Below are positions 1 through 5,425 of a DNA stretch of 10,148 bases, one piece after another (position 1 is the stretch's first letter; each line of letters begins with the position of its first letter). The notes beneath the pieces are model-generated. The model was not told where the DNA came from. It saw only the letters and a list, made by a program, of their open reading frames with translations, and ran no database searches. The stretch comes from DAIOHQ01 sp036744635 (GTDB lineage: Bacteria; Planctomycetota; Phycisphaerae; Tepidisphaerales; Tepidisphaeraceae), in NCBI GenBank assembly GCA_036744635.1, contig DAIOHQ010000184.1:1-10148 (forward strand), read 5' to 3'. The position numbers and the translations under genes are program-made.

Positions 1-230
1 ACGTAATGCTCCGGCCGCATCCCCCGCATCACCAGGTGGGCATGAAAATCCGCCCGGCCGCAGCCGACATCCGCCACCGTCCGCCCGCGGAAATTCACCA
101 GCCGGCAGAAGGCCGCGAAACGCATCGCCTGCGTCCGCGCGCTGGCCCACAGCAGCGACCGGAACCCCGCCCCGTGCTTAATCGCCGCCCGCCGGTAAGG
201 AGCCAGATAATAAGGATCAACCTCTTCCAT
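1..230 (-). CDS. Class I SAM-dependent methyltransferase, N-terminal fragment
   Basis: Translating the minus strand from the ATG at 230 gives 76 complete residues with no stop before the window edge, so the gene is cut at its C-terminal side. The protein begins MEEVDPYYLAPYRRAAIKHG. At residues 51-62 it has TVADVGCGRADF, a textbook motif I (the glycine-rich loop after strand beta-1) of Rossmann-fold SAM methyltransferases. Only this SAM-binding start is visible, so the substrate cannot be inferred. An in-frame ATG at 245 would add five residues (MGIVW), and neither start has a strong ribosome binding site. The gene is divergent from thrS, with over 950 bases between them. The fold is fairly certain; the exact family and start are not. 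Confidence 0.6.
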   Translation of the reverse strand, partial: MEEVDPYYLAPYRRAAIKHGAGFRSLLWASARTQAMRFAAFCRLVNFRGRTVADVGCGRADFHAHLVMRGMRPEHY

Positions 231-503
231 CCACACAATGCCCATCCCCGCAACACCCCCAGAATTGTCACCTGCCGCGCCCAATTCCGCCACACCTGCG
301 CACCTGCGGTGGGCAATTCCGCGACTACGCGGCCAATGCGTCGCTCCGCGTTGCTGCGCGAAAGGCTGGGCGAAATGTACCGAGCTTCCTGCGAGAGCCC
401 GGCTGAATGACGAAGTGAGCGGACTCTATTGCCGAACGATTTGAGCAACGGCCCAGCACCAGCAATGTTAATGACAGGCACCCGGCAAGATTGGTGGAAA
501 AGC

Positions 504-629
504 TAGTCCTACAACGCTACGTCGTCTCATTTCCCCCTCTCCCGGTACTCCCGGAGAGGGTCGGGGTGAGGGTTTGTGTGCCAAGCAGCGTTGTAGGACT
601 ACGTAGGTGGGGCATCCCTGCTTCCACCT
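504..629. repeat. Nested palindromic intergenic element
   Basis: A perfect 15-bp inverted repeat (504-518 with 587-601, core AGTCCTACAACGCT) encloses a second hairpin. The inner hairpin pairs CCCTCTCC at 535-542 with GGAGAGGG at 553-560, extendable by a GG/CC pair with one bulged C. The inner hairpin is followed by GTCGGGGTGAGGG. Just outside the right arm, AGGTGG (605-610) can pair with CCACCT (624-629). The inner sequence from 533 to 551 recurs exactly at the right edge of the window (10130-10148), so it belongs to a dispersed family. It resembles a REP or small non-autonomous element, but no transposase or target-site duplication is visible. Confidence 0.7.
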
Positions 630-772
630 CAGAATCGCATCGCCCCCCCGCCCCCATCCGCTCAATCGCCTCCCCGCCATCGTCGCGCCATAACTATCGA
701 ATTGCGCATTTCCCGCGCCGCCCGCGCAACGCCCTACAACCACAAAATCCCCAAAATAAAGAATTTTTTCGC

Positions 773-851
773 TCTTCGCCTCTTCGCCCCCTCGCGGTTA
801 ACTCCTTCCCCCACAATCATCTGTGCCCATCTGTGCCCCATCCGTGGCCAA
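773..851. repeat. Half copy of the ATCTGTGCCCCATCCGTGGC element
   Basis: The 20 bases at 829-848 are identical to 8604-8623 in the large palindrome upstream of the fliD cluster. The preceding stretch (773-800, CGCCTCTTCGCCCCCTCGCGGTT) resembles the degenerate 'cgcgccttggcg' centre of that palindrome. Here only one arm is present, so it looks like a decayed or half element. Confidence 0.6.
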
Positions 852-984
852 TCCCTCCCCCGAGTGTTGCGCGCACGGCGCGCCGCTAGCGCAACTCCAC
901 CCCTCTATAGAGAGACCAATGTTTTTTTCAAAAGGAGGCCGACATGTTCCCCAACCAACACTCCACCCCCAGCGCCCCCTCCCC

Positions 985-1026
985 AAATTTGAAATTTGCA
1001 TTTTTCAATTTTCAATTTGCAATTCT
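985..1026. repeat. AT-rich short repeat tract
   Basis: Overlapping copies of AAATTTG, TTTTCAA and CAATTTGCAATT form an island of low GC content inside an otherwise GC-rich spacer. The internal repetition is plain to see. I cannot assign a function; it could be a DNA-bending or decayed repeat element. Confidence 0.4.
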
Positions 1027-1036
1027 CCCTCCCCTC

Positions 1037-1150
1037 AAAATGTCCCACTCCCACACAAACCTGCACGAATGGGACATTTTCATAACTCGCGCAACATCCA
1101 CCACTAACATCAATCCAATGTCCCAAAATGTCCCCAAATGTCCCACATTT
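1037..1150. repeat. Cluster of AATGTCCC motifs (inverted pair plus three direct copies)
   Basis: AAAATGTCCCA at 1037-1047 is the perfect inverse of TGGGACATTTT at 1070-1080. Then AATGTCCC recurs in direct orientation at about 1118, 1128 and 1138, with an exact 10-base spacing (one helical turn). The group lies just upstream of the predicted thrS promoter. It could be a protein-binding array or another dispersed intergenic repeat; the sequence alone does not decide. Confidence 0.5.
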
Positions 1151-1186
1151 CAAAATCACTTCCCCGCCCCATCCTCGCCCCCAAAA

Positions 1187-1215
1187 TTGACCCGTCCGCC
1201 CCGTCCAGATACATT
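1187..1215 (+). promoter_or_regulatory. Candidate sigma-70-type promoter of the thrS unit
   Basis: TTGACC at 1187-1192 matches five of six bases of the -35 consensus. After a 17-base spacer, TACATT at 1210-1215 matches four of six bases of the -10 consensus. Transcription would begin near 1222, the first base of the threonine-rich leader ORF, making that ORF leaderless or nearly so. No other pair this good stood out just upstream of thrS, but promoter calls by eye are weak and another promoter further upstream is possible. Confidence 0.35.
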
Positions 1216-1221
1216 CCGCTC

Positions 1222-1281
1222 ATGCAACTTCCGCGCTCATCCTCCACCACGACTACGACCACGCATCGACTCGGCCGGTAG
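1222..1281 (+). CDS. thrS leader peptide (six consecutive Thr codons)
   Basis: This short ORF encodes MQLPRSSSTTTTTTHRLGR and ends with TAG at 1279-1281. The codons at 1246-1263 are ACC ACG ACT ACG ACC ACG: six threonines in a row by several different codons, immediately before a threonyl-tRNA synthetase gene. In family terms this matches regulatory leader peptides such as ThrL and PheM, whose translation senses the charged tRNA. A ribosome waiting at the Thr codons would leave bases after about 1275 free. A ribosome reaching the stop codon would cover the 5' arm of the hairpin starting at 1281. There is no clear Shine-Dalgarno; the candidate promoter would start the transcript at or next to the ATG. 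The local plus strand is C/A-rich, which makes ACN codons commoner by chance. The position and the downstream terminator make the call persuasive nonetheless. Confidence 0.6.
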   Translation: MQLPRSSSTTTTTTHRLGR

Positions 1282-1314
1282 GGCGTCGGAAAATGCAATT
1301 TCGACTTCCCGCCC
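1261..1314 (+). promoter_or_regulatory. Predicted pause and antiterminator hairpins of the thrS attenuator
   Basis: GTCG (1285-1288) plus AAA (1290-1292) can pair with TTTCGAC (1299-1305), giving a 7-bp stem with one bulged G and the loop ATGCAA. The stem can extend outward by GGGC (1281-1284) with GCCC (1311-1314), or by GGG (1281-1283) with CCC (1308-1310). Either extension takes bases needed by the terminator stem at 1310-1316. The same 5' arm can instead pair upstream inside the leader ORF: CGAC 1267-1270 with GTCG 1285-1288, or ACGC 1261-1264 with GCGT 1283-1286. Alternative 1:2, 2:3 and 3:4 pairings of this kind define ribosome-mediated attenuators. The pairings are read from the sequence; that they operate in the cell is inference. 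Confidence 0.5.
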
Positions 1315-1340
1315 GGTTCAATACCGGGCGATTTTGTTTT
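1310..1340 (+). terminator. Intrinsic terminator/attenuator in the thrS leader
   Basis: CGCCCGG (1310-1316) and CCGGGCG (1324-1330) form a perfect 7-bp GC-rich stem with a 7-base loop (TTCAATA), followed directly by ATTTTGTTTT. This is the canonical form of a Rho-independent terminator on the plus strand. There is no plus-strand gene upstream for it to terminate except the threonine-rich leader ORF, and thrS starts only 14 bases downstream. The natural reading is a conditional terminator controlling thrS. On the minus strand no T tract follows the stem, so it is directional. Confidence 0.7.
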
Positions 1341-1354
1341 ATTGTGAGAACTCT

Positions 1355-3391
1355 ATGGCCTCCATCAAACTTCCCGACGGCAGCATCAAGGAACTCCCCG
1401 ACGGCGGCACCGTCGCCCAGCTTGCCGAATCCATCGGCAAACGCCTCGCCCAAGCCGCCATCGTCGGCCGCGTCGATGGCAAGCTCGTCGATCTTTCCCA
1501 CGCGCTCTCCGGCCAGCATGAAGTCTCCATCGTCACCGACCGCGATCCCGACGGCCTCTACGTCCTGCGCCACAGCACCGCCCACATCATGGCCCAGGCT
1601 CTGCGCCACCTCTACGGCAAGGATGTGCAATACACCATCGGCCCGGTGATCGAAAACGGTTTCTTCTACGACTTCGAGCTGCCGAAAAATTTCTCCGCCG
1701 AGGATCTGCCCACCGTCGAGCAGGAGATGCAGAAAATCATCGACGCCAATTACCCCTTCAGCCGCGAGGAAGTCGAGCCGGCCACCGCCAAGGACCTGCT
1801 GCACCACGAGAACCAGCGCTTCAAGGATGAGATCATCGACGAGCTCGCGGCCGCCGGCGAAAAGACCGTCAGCATCTACCGCCAGGGCGATTTCACCGAT
1901 CTCTGTCGCGGCCCGCACCTGCCCGCCACCGGCAAGATCAAGGCGTTCAAGCTCACCAGCGTGGCCGGCGCCTATTGGCGCGGCGATTCCAACCGCGAGC
2001 AGCTCACCCGCATCTACGGCACCGCCTTCTTCGACAAAAACCAGCTTGAACAGCACACCGCGCGCATCGAAGAAGCCAAAAAGCGAGACCATCGCGTCCT
2101 CGGCAAACAGCTTGGCCTGTTCACCATCAGCCAGCTCGTCGGCTCGGGCCTGATCCTCTGGATGCCCAAGGGCGCTGTGCTGCGCTATCAGCTCGAAATC
2201 TTCATCCGCGAAGAGCTGGCCAAGCGCGGCTATCAGCAGGTCTACACCCCGCACATCGGCAACATCAATCTCTACAAGACCAGCGGGCACTACCCGTTCT
2301 ATAAGGAAAGCCAGTTCCCGCCCATCCACATGTGCGAGCGCACCGAACACCTGCCCAAAACCGACGCCGTGCCCACCGGCCAGATGGTGCATGAAGAAAT
2401 CCAGGACAGCGATGAGTTCCTGCTCAAGCCGATGAATTGCCCGCACCACATCCAGATCTTCGCGGCCGAGCCCAAAAGCTACCGCGACCTGCCCGTGCGC
2501 CTCGCTGAATTCGGCACCGTCTATCGCTATGAAGAATCCGGCGAGCTCAATGGCCTGACCCGCGTGCGCGGCTTCACCCAGGATGATGCCCACCTCTTCT
2601 GCACCCCCGAGCAGGTCGAGGCTGAGTTCCGCAGCACCGTCGACCTCGTGCAGTTCGTCTTCAAGTCGCTGGGATTCACGGATGTCGAGGTCCGCCTCTC
2701 CCTGCGCGACCCGGCCAGCAGCAAATTCGCCGGCGATCCCGCCCTGTGGGACAAGGCCGAGGCCCAGCTCGAAAAAGTCCTGCGCGAGATGAACGTCACT
2801 TTCATCGCCGCCAAAGGCGAGGCCGCGTTCTACGGCCCCAAGGTGGATTTCATGGTGCGCGATGTGCTCGGCCGCAAGTGGCAGCTCGGCACCGTGCAGC
2901 TTGATTACGTCCTGCCCGAGCGCTTCGACCTGCACTACACCGGCGCCGACGACAAGCCCCACCGCCCGGTAATGATCCACCGTGCCCCCTTCGGCTCGAT
3001 GGAACGCTTCACCGGCATCCTGATCGAGCATTTCGGCGGCGCATTCCCCCTCTGGCTCGCCCCGGTGCAGGTGAAGGTGCTGTCGATCAGCGAAAAATAC
3101 GAGGCCTACGCCCGCGAAGTCGAGGGGGCACTGAAAGAAGCCGGCCTGCGGGTCGAGATCGACCTGGGCGCCGAAAAGATCGGCGCCAAGATCCGCAACG
3201 CCAGCATCAACAAGATCCCCTACATGCTGGTCCTCGGCGAGCAGGAGGCGCAGGCCAAGAAAGTCGCCGTCCGCGCCCGCGGCGACAAGCCCGACCAGGG
3301 GCAGATGCCCCTGGAAGAATTCATCCAGCGCTGCCAGCAGGAAATCGCCACCCGCGGCAGCGCCCACGCCACCGCCGCCACGGGTGCGTGA
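1355..3391 (+). CDS. thrS: Threonine--tRNA ligase
   Basis: The 678-residue cytoplasmic class II synthetase charges tRNA-Thr with threonine using ATP. Domains in order: TGS (about 1-62, MASIKLPDGS...); editing domain with HSTAH (H73, H77) and CRGPH (C184, H188) for hydrolysis of Ser-tRNA-Thr; catalytic core from about 255; and C-terminal anticodon-binding domain (about 570-665). The zinc ligands of the active site are visible: C362 in MNCPHH, H413 in QDDAHLF, and H542 in IHRAPFGSMERF. Between GHYPFYKESQFPP and FLLKPMNC there are roughly 25 more residues than in E. coli ThrRS, which accounts for most of the extra length over the usual 640 or so. The open frame continues upstream to 944, but that part is low-complexity spacer overlapping the leader and terminator. 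The family-typical TGS start fixes the ATG at 1355. A weak GTGAG lies upstream. No infC-rpmI-rplT follows, unlike in many bacteria. It is probably controlled by the upstream attenuator. Confidence 0.97.
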   Translation: MASIKLPDGSIKELPDGGTVAQLAESIGKRLAQAAIVGRVDGKLVDLSHALSGQHEVSIVTDRDPDGLYVLRHSTAHIMAQALRHLYGKDVQYTIGPVIENGFFYDFELPKNFSAEDLPTVEQEMQKIIDANYPFSREEVEPATAKDLLHHENQRFKDEIIDELAAAGEKTVSIYRQGDFTDLCRGPHLPATGKIKAFKLTSVAGAYWRGDSNREQLTRIYGTAFFDKNQLEQHTARIEEAKKRDHRVLGKQLGLFTISQLVGSGLILWMPKGAVLRYQLEIFIREELAKRGYQQVYTPHIGNINLYKTSGHYPFYKESQFPPIHMCERTEHLPKTDAVPTGQMVHEEIQDSDEFLLKPMNCPHHIQIFAAEPKSYRDLPVRLAEFGTVYRYEESGELNGLTRVRGFTQDDAHLFCTPEQVEAEFRSTVDLVQFVFKSLGFTDVEVRLSLRDPASSKFAGDPALWDKAEAQLEKVLREMNVTFIAAKGEAAFYGPKVDFMVRDVLGRKWQLGTVQLDYVLPERFDLHYTGADDKPHRPVMIHRAPFGSMERFTGILIEHFGGAFPLWLAPVQVKVLSISEKYEAYAREVEGALKEAGLRVEIDLGAEKIGAKIRNASINKIPYMLVLGEQEAQAKKVAVRARGDKPDQGQMPLEEFIQRCQQEIATRGSAHATAATGA

Positions 3392-3415
3392 CACTTCAGG
3401 CGGCTTTGCCCTGAT

Positions 3416-3531
3416 CTGGTGGGGCAGACATTCCTGTCCGTCATGGCTGGATAAGCGGCAGGTGTACTCAATCCTGGTGGGGCAGACATTCTTGTCTGTC
3501 ATGGCTGCATGAGCGGCGGATGTACTCATCC
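3416..3531. repeat. Two tandem copies of a 58-bp repeat
   Basis: Positions 3416-3473 and 3474-3531 are directly adjacent copies, identical at about 50 of 58 bases by eye. Each starts CTGGTGGGGCAGACATTC and contains a small hairpin with GACA/TGTC at its core and the loop TTCC or TTCT. In the second copy the stem is a perfect 6 bp (CAGACA/TGTCTG). Each copy ends near TGTACTCA. A third copy lies at 10048-10105, behind the start of proA. The pair sits 24 bases after the thrS stop codon. There is no T tract, so it is not a standard terminator, though the hairpins might stabilise the mRNA end. It is a dispersed intergenic family of unknown function. Confidence 0.85.
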
Positions 3532-3641
3532 ACCCGAATCCAGCCATATTTCCCCAGGCGGCCTAAAGCGCCACGCACCCCGGCTGCGGGGGCCGCGGGC
3601 GGTGATCTTGCAGTTTTTGCCCCAGCGGCGATAGTTTCGGC

Positions 3642-4049
3642 ATGTCTGGTTTGAGCAGTTGGTTTCAATCTCTTTTCAAGAAGGAACCGTCGCGGGAGAC
3701 GCTCGGCGGGCGGGGCGAGAACGTGGCGGCGCGCTATCTGCGCAATCAGGGCTTCAAGATCATCCAGCGGAATTTCCGCTGCCTGGTGGGGGAGATCGAC
3801 ATCATCGCCCGCGACGGCAATACCCTGGTCTTCGTGGAAGTGAAGACGCGCACGCAGGATGACCCGATGCCCGAAGACCAGGTACACGCAAGCAAGCAGC
3901 ACCAGAACACCAAGGCGGCCAAGCTCTTTTTGGGCCGCTATGGAATGCCGCAGCCGCCGGCGCGCTTTGACGTGGTGGCGATTGTCTGGCCGCAGGGAAG
4001 AGAGCCGCAGATTCGACACACCCGCGACGCATTTAACGCGACGTTCTAG
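3642..4049 (+). CDS. yraN: YraN family (UPF0102) endonuclease-like protein
   Basis: The 135-residue protein has the full YraN signature: LGGRGENVAARYLRNQGFKI (21-40), NFRCLVGEIDIIARDGN (44-60) and LVFVEVKTR (62-70). E51 and D53 with E66 and K68 form the D/E...ExK pattern of the PD-(D/E)xK (Holliday-junction-resolvase-like) nuclease fold. The cellular role of this family is poorly defined; a part in DNA or RNA metabolism is assumed from the fold. The length is normal for the family, with a short extra N-terminus (about 20 residues). The chosen ATG has no clear ribosome binding site. Its stop lies 36 bases before tatD on the same strand, so the two probably share a transcript. Confidence 0.9.
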   Translation: MSGLSSWFQSLFKKEPSRETLGGRGENVAARYLRNQGFKIIQRNFRCLVGEIDIIARDGNTLVFVEVKTRTQDDPMPEDQVHASKQHQNTKAAKLFLGRYGMPQPPARFDVVAIVWPQGREPQIRHTRDAFNATF

Positions 4050-4085
4050 CGCTGCCTTGAGTGACTCCTACGATGCGAGCGCCCG

Positions 4086-4850
4086 ATGATCGACACGCAC
4101 TGCCATCTGACTGATCCGCGATTGGGCGAGCAACTCGATGATGTGCTGGAACGGGCAGAGGCGGCCGGGGTGACGCGCATGATCACGGTGGGAACGGAAC
4201 TGGAGGATGACCGCGCGGCGATATCACTCTGCCGCACCCGCCTAAATCTGCGCTGCGCCGTCGGGATTCATCCCAATTACACCCAGCACGTGCAGGTTGC
4301 GGATGTCGAGCAGTTGTGCGCCTTGCAGGATGAGCCTTCCGTCGTCGCCCTGGGCGAGATGGGGCTTGATTACCATCACCAGTTCGCCGATCGCAAGCAT
4401 CAGGCTTCCATCTTCCAGGCGCAGCTTCATCTGGCCCAGGAAGTGGGCAAGCCGGTGGTGATTCATTGCCGCGAGGCGGTGGAAGACTGCCTGGCGATCA
4501 TGGCCGCCTTCCCCAACGTGCCCGCCGATTTTCACTGCTTTACCGGAACGGCCGATGAGGCCCGGCGCATTCTGGATCGCGGGTATTTCATCGGATACAC
4601 CGGGGTGGTGACGTTCAAGAACACAGCAAGCGTGCGCGAAGCCGTGAAGCTGACGCCGATGGATCGGCTGCTGGTGGAGACCGATGCGCCTTATCTCTCG
4701 CCCGAGCCGTATCGCAAGCAGAAGGTGAATGAACCGGCGCTGGTGGTGTACACCGCCGCGGAAGTGGCGCGGCTAAAGGGAGTGACGGTGGAGGAAATCG
4801 ATCGGGTGACGACCGAGAACGCGCTGCGCTTCTTCCGATGGAATGGATAG
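4086..4850 (+). CDS. tatD: TatD family metal-dependent hydrolase (DNase)
   Basis: The 254-residue protein is a complete TatD-type TIM-barrel hydrolase of the amidohydrolase-like superfamily. Metal ligands are visible: H5 and H7 in MIDTHCHL, E91 in ALGEMGLDYH, H127 in VVIHCREA, H150 in FHCFTG and D200 in ETDAPYLSP. PYRKQKVNEP (208-217) matches the usual PYRGKRNEP segment. Family members cleave DNA exonucleolytically with divalent metal ions and have been linked to DNA repair and nucleic-acid turnover. The start is fixed by the invariant DTHCHL beginning at residue 3. It lies 36 bases after yraN, which encodes another nuclease-like fold, suggesting co-transcription. It converges with fliS: the two stop codons lie only 21 bases apart. 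Confidence 0.95.
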   Translation: MIDTHCHLTDPRLGEQLDDVLERAEAAGVTRMITVGTELEDDRAAISLCRTRLNLRCAVGIHPNYTQHVQVADVEQLCALQDEPSVVALGEMGLDYHHQFADRKHQASIFQAQLHLAQEVGKPVVIHCREAVEDCLAIMAAFPNVPADFHCFTGTADEARRILDRGYFIGYTGVVTFKNTASVREAVKLTPMDRLLVETDAPYLSPEPYRKQKVNEPALVVYTAAEVARLKGVTVEEIDRVTTENALRFFRWNG

Positions 4851-4857
4851 TTCAAAC

Positions 4858-4881
4858 GCAGCCTGCCCCGCTCAGGCCTGC
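4858..4881. terminator. Possible shared hairpin between convergent tatD and fliS
   Basis: GCCTG (4861-4865) pairs with CAGGC (4873-4877) around a 7-base loop. Outer GCA/TGC bases extend it with one bulged C. It overlaps the fliS stop codon and lies 10 bases after the tatD stop, where a bidirectional terminator would be expected. No T tract follows on either strand, so the support is modest. Confidence 0.3.
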
Positions 4882-5330
4882 ATGCTCATCGACGCTTCCA
4901 TGCGCTCGCTGGGAGCGGGAAGATTCAGCTTATTGGCCGCCGCCCCGGCCTTGGTCTTCCCCAGTTCAGCCAGCAGCAGCGCCCACGTCTCCCGCTGATA
5001 TTTGAGGATGCCCAGAGCTTCCTCCAGCGATTCCATCTTGTGGTCGATGTTCGCTTCGATCAGCTTCTTATACGCGTAGGTGTACAGCGCGGCGAGCTTC
5101 CCGCACAGCTCCGGATAGACGTCGTGCTTCAGCGTGCACGACATCTCCGCGATGATTTTCTGCACCCGCGAGATGAGGTTGTAAGTCTCTTCGTAATTTT
5201 TCTGCTGCAGCGCTATCTTCGCCTGCTCGCCAAAGCGGATGGCGCCGTCGTACAGCATGAGCTGAAGCTGCTCGGGCGTGGCCGTCAGCACCTTGGTGCG
5301 AAGATATTGCTGTGCGCCCTGGGAGTTCAT
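4872..5330 (-). CDS. fliS: Flagellar export chaperone FliS
   Basis: From the ATG at 5330 the protein has 152 residues and begins MNSQGAQQYLRTKVLTATPE, then QLQLMLYDGAIRFGEQAKIA. This is the typical FliS opening (a Tyr-containing N-terminal segment followed by a 'T/SPxxLxxMLYDGAIRF' helix). The rest is a four-helix bundle, including a YKKLIEANIDHKMESLEEAL region and WALLLAEL. FliS binds the C-terminus of flagellin in the cytosol and keeps it unpolymerised until export. A CGGAAG lies just upstream of this ATG. The frame stays open to an ATG at 5429 that overlaps the fliD stop codon as ATGA. That start would add 33 residues unlike FliS, but it leaves translational coupling possible. The gene follows fliD on the same strand, the usual fliD-fliS order. 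Confidence 0.93.
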   Translation of the reverse strand: MNSQGAQQYLRTKVLTATPEQLQLMLYDGAIRFGEQAKIALQQKNYEETYNLISRVQKIIAEMSCTLKHDVYPELCGKLAALYTYAYKKLIEANIDHKMESLEEALGILKYQRETWALLLAELGKTKAGAAANKLNLPAPSERMEASMSMQA

Positions 5331-5425
5331 GTTGCTTCCGCCTGCTCTGCTCTTTATCGGCTCAATCGCGGCGGGGTATTCAACTTCTTGCTGCGTGAAA
5401 TGCCTGGGTATGCGCAATTCTTGCG

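Larger units (their letters stand above)
231..1186. other. Long non-coding spacer with repeat elements
   Basis: I see no convincing gene in this stretch between the methyltransferase and the thrS promoter region. Open frames here encode proline/arginine-rich or low-complexity peptides typical of GC-rich spacers. From about 950 the plus strand becomes C/A-rich. The spacer contains a nested palindrome (504-629), a half copy of the element seen again at 8472-8662, an AT-rich direct repeat, and a cluster of AATGTCCC motifs, each listed separately. A minus-strand frame at 383-442 reads FGNRVRSLRHSAGLSQEA, which resembles the start of an XRE-type helix-turn-helix. The likeness ends there, so I do not call a gene. 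Confidence 0.6.

Noticed and set aside
1310..1330. E. coli-style tRNA-mimic operator: the 7-bp stem and 7-base loop look like an anticodon arm
   Set aside because: The loop TTCAATA would present CAA (a Leu anticodon), not NGU for Thr, and the following T tract fits a terminator better.
1187..1354. T-box riboswitch controlling thrS
   Set aside because: No T-box motif (AGGGTGGNACCGCG-like) or long specifier stem is present in the leader.
944..1354. N-terminal extension of thrS from an upstream ATG at 944
   Set aside because: The extension is low-complexity, overlaps repeats, the leader ORF and the terminator stem, and precedes the family-typical TGS start at 1355.
3416..3531. CRISPR-like array
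   Set aside because: Only two directly abutting copies with no spacers between them and no cas genes; the third copy is 6.5 kb away.
1253..3547. Long open frame (764 codons) antisense to thrS
   Set aside because: It mirrors the codon bias of thrS, gives Gly/Ala/Asp-rich protein with no recognisable domain, and spans the terminator and the tandem repeat.
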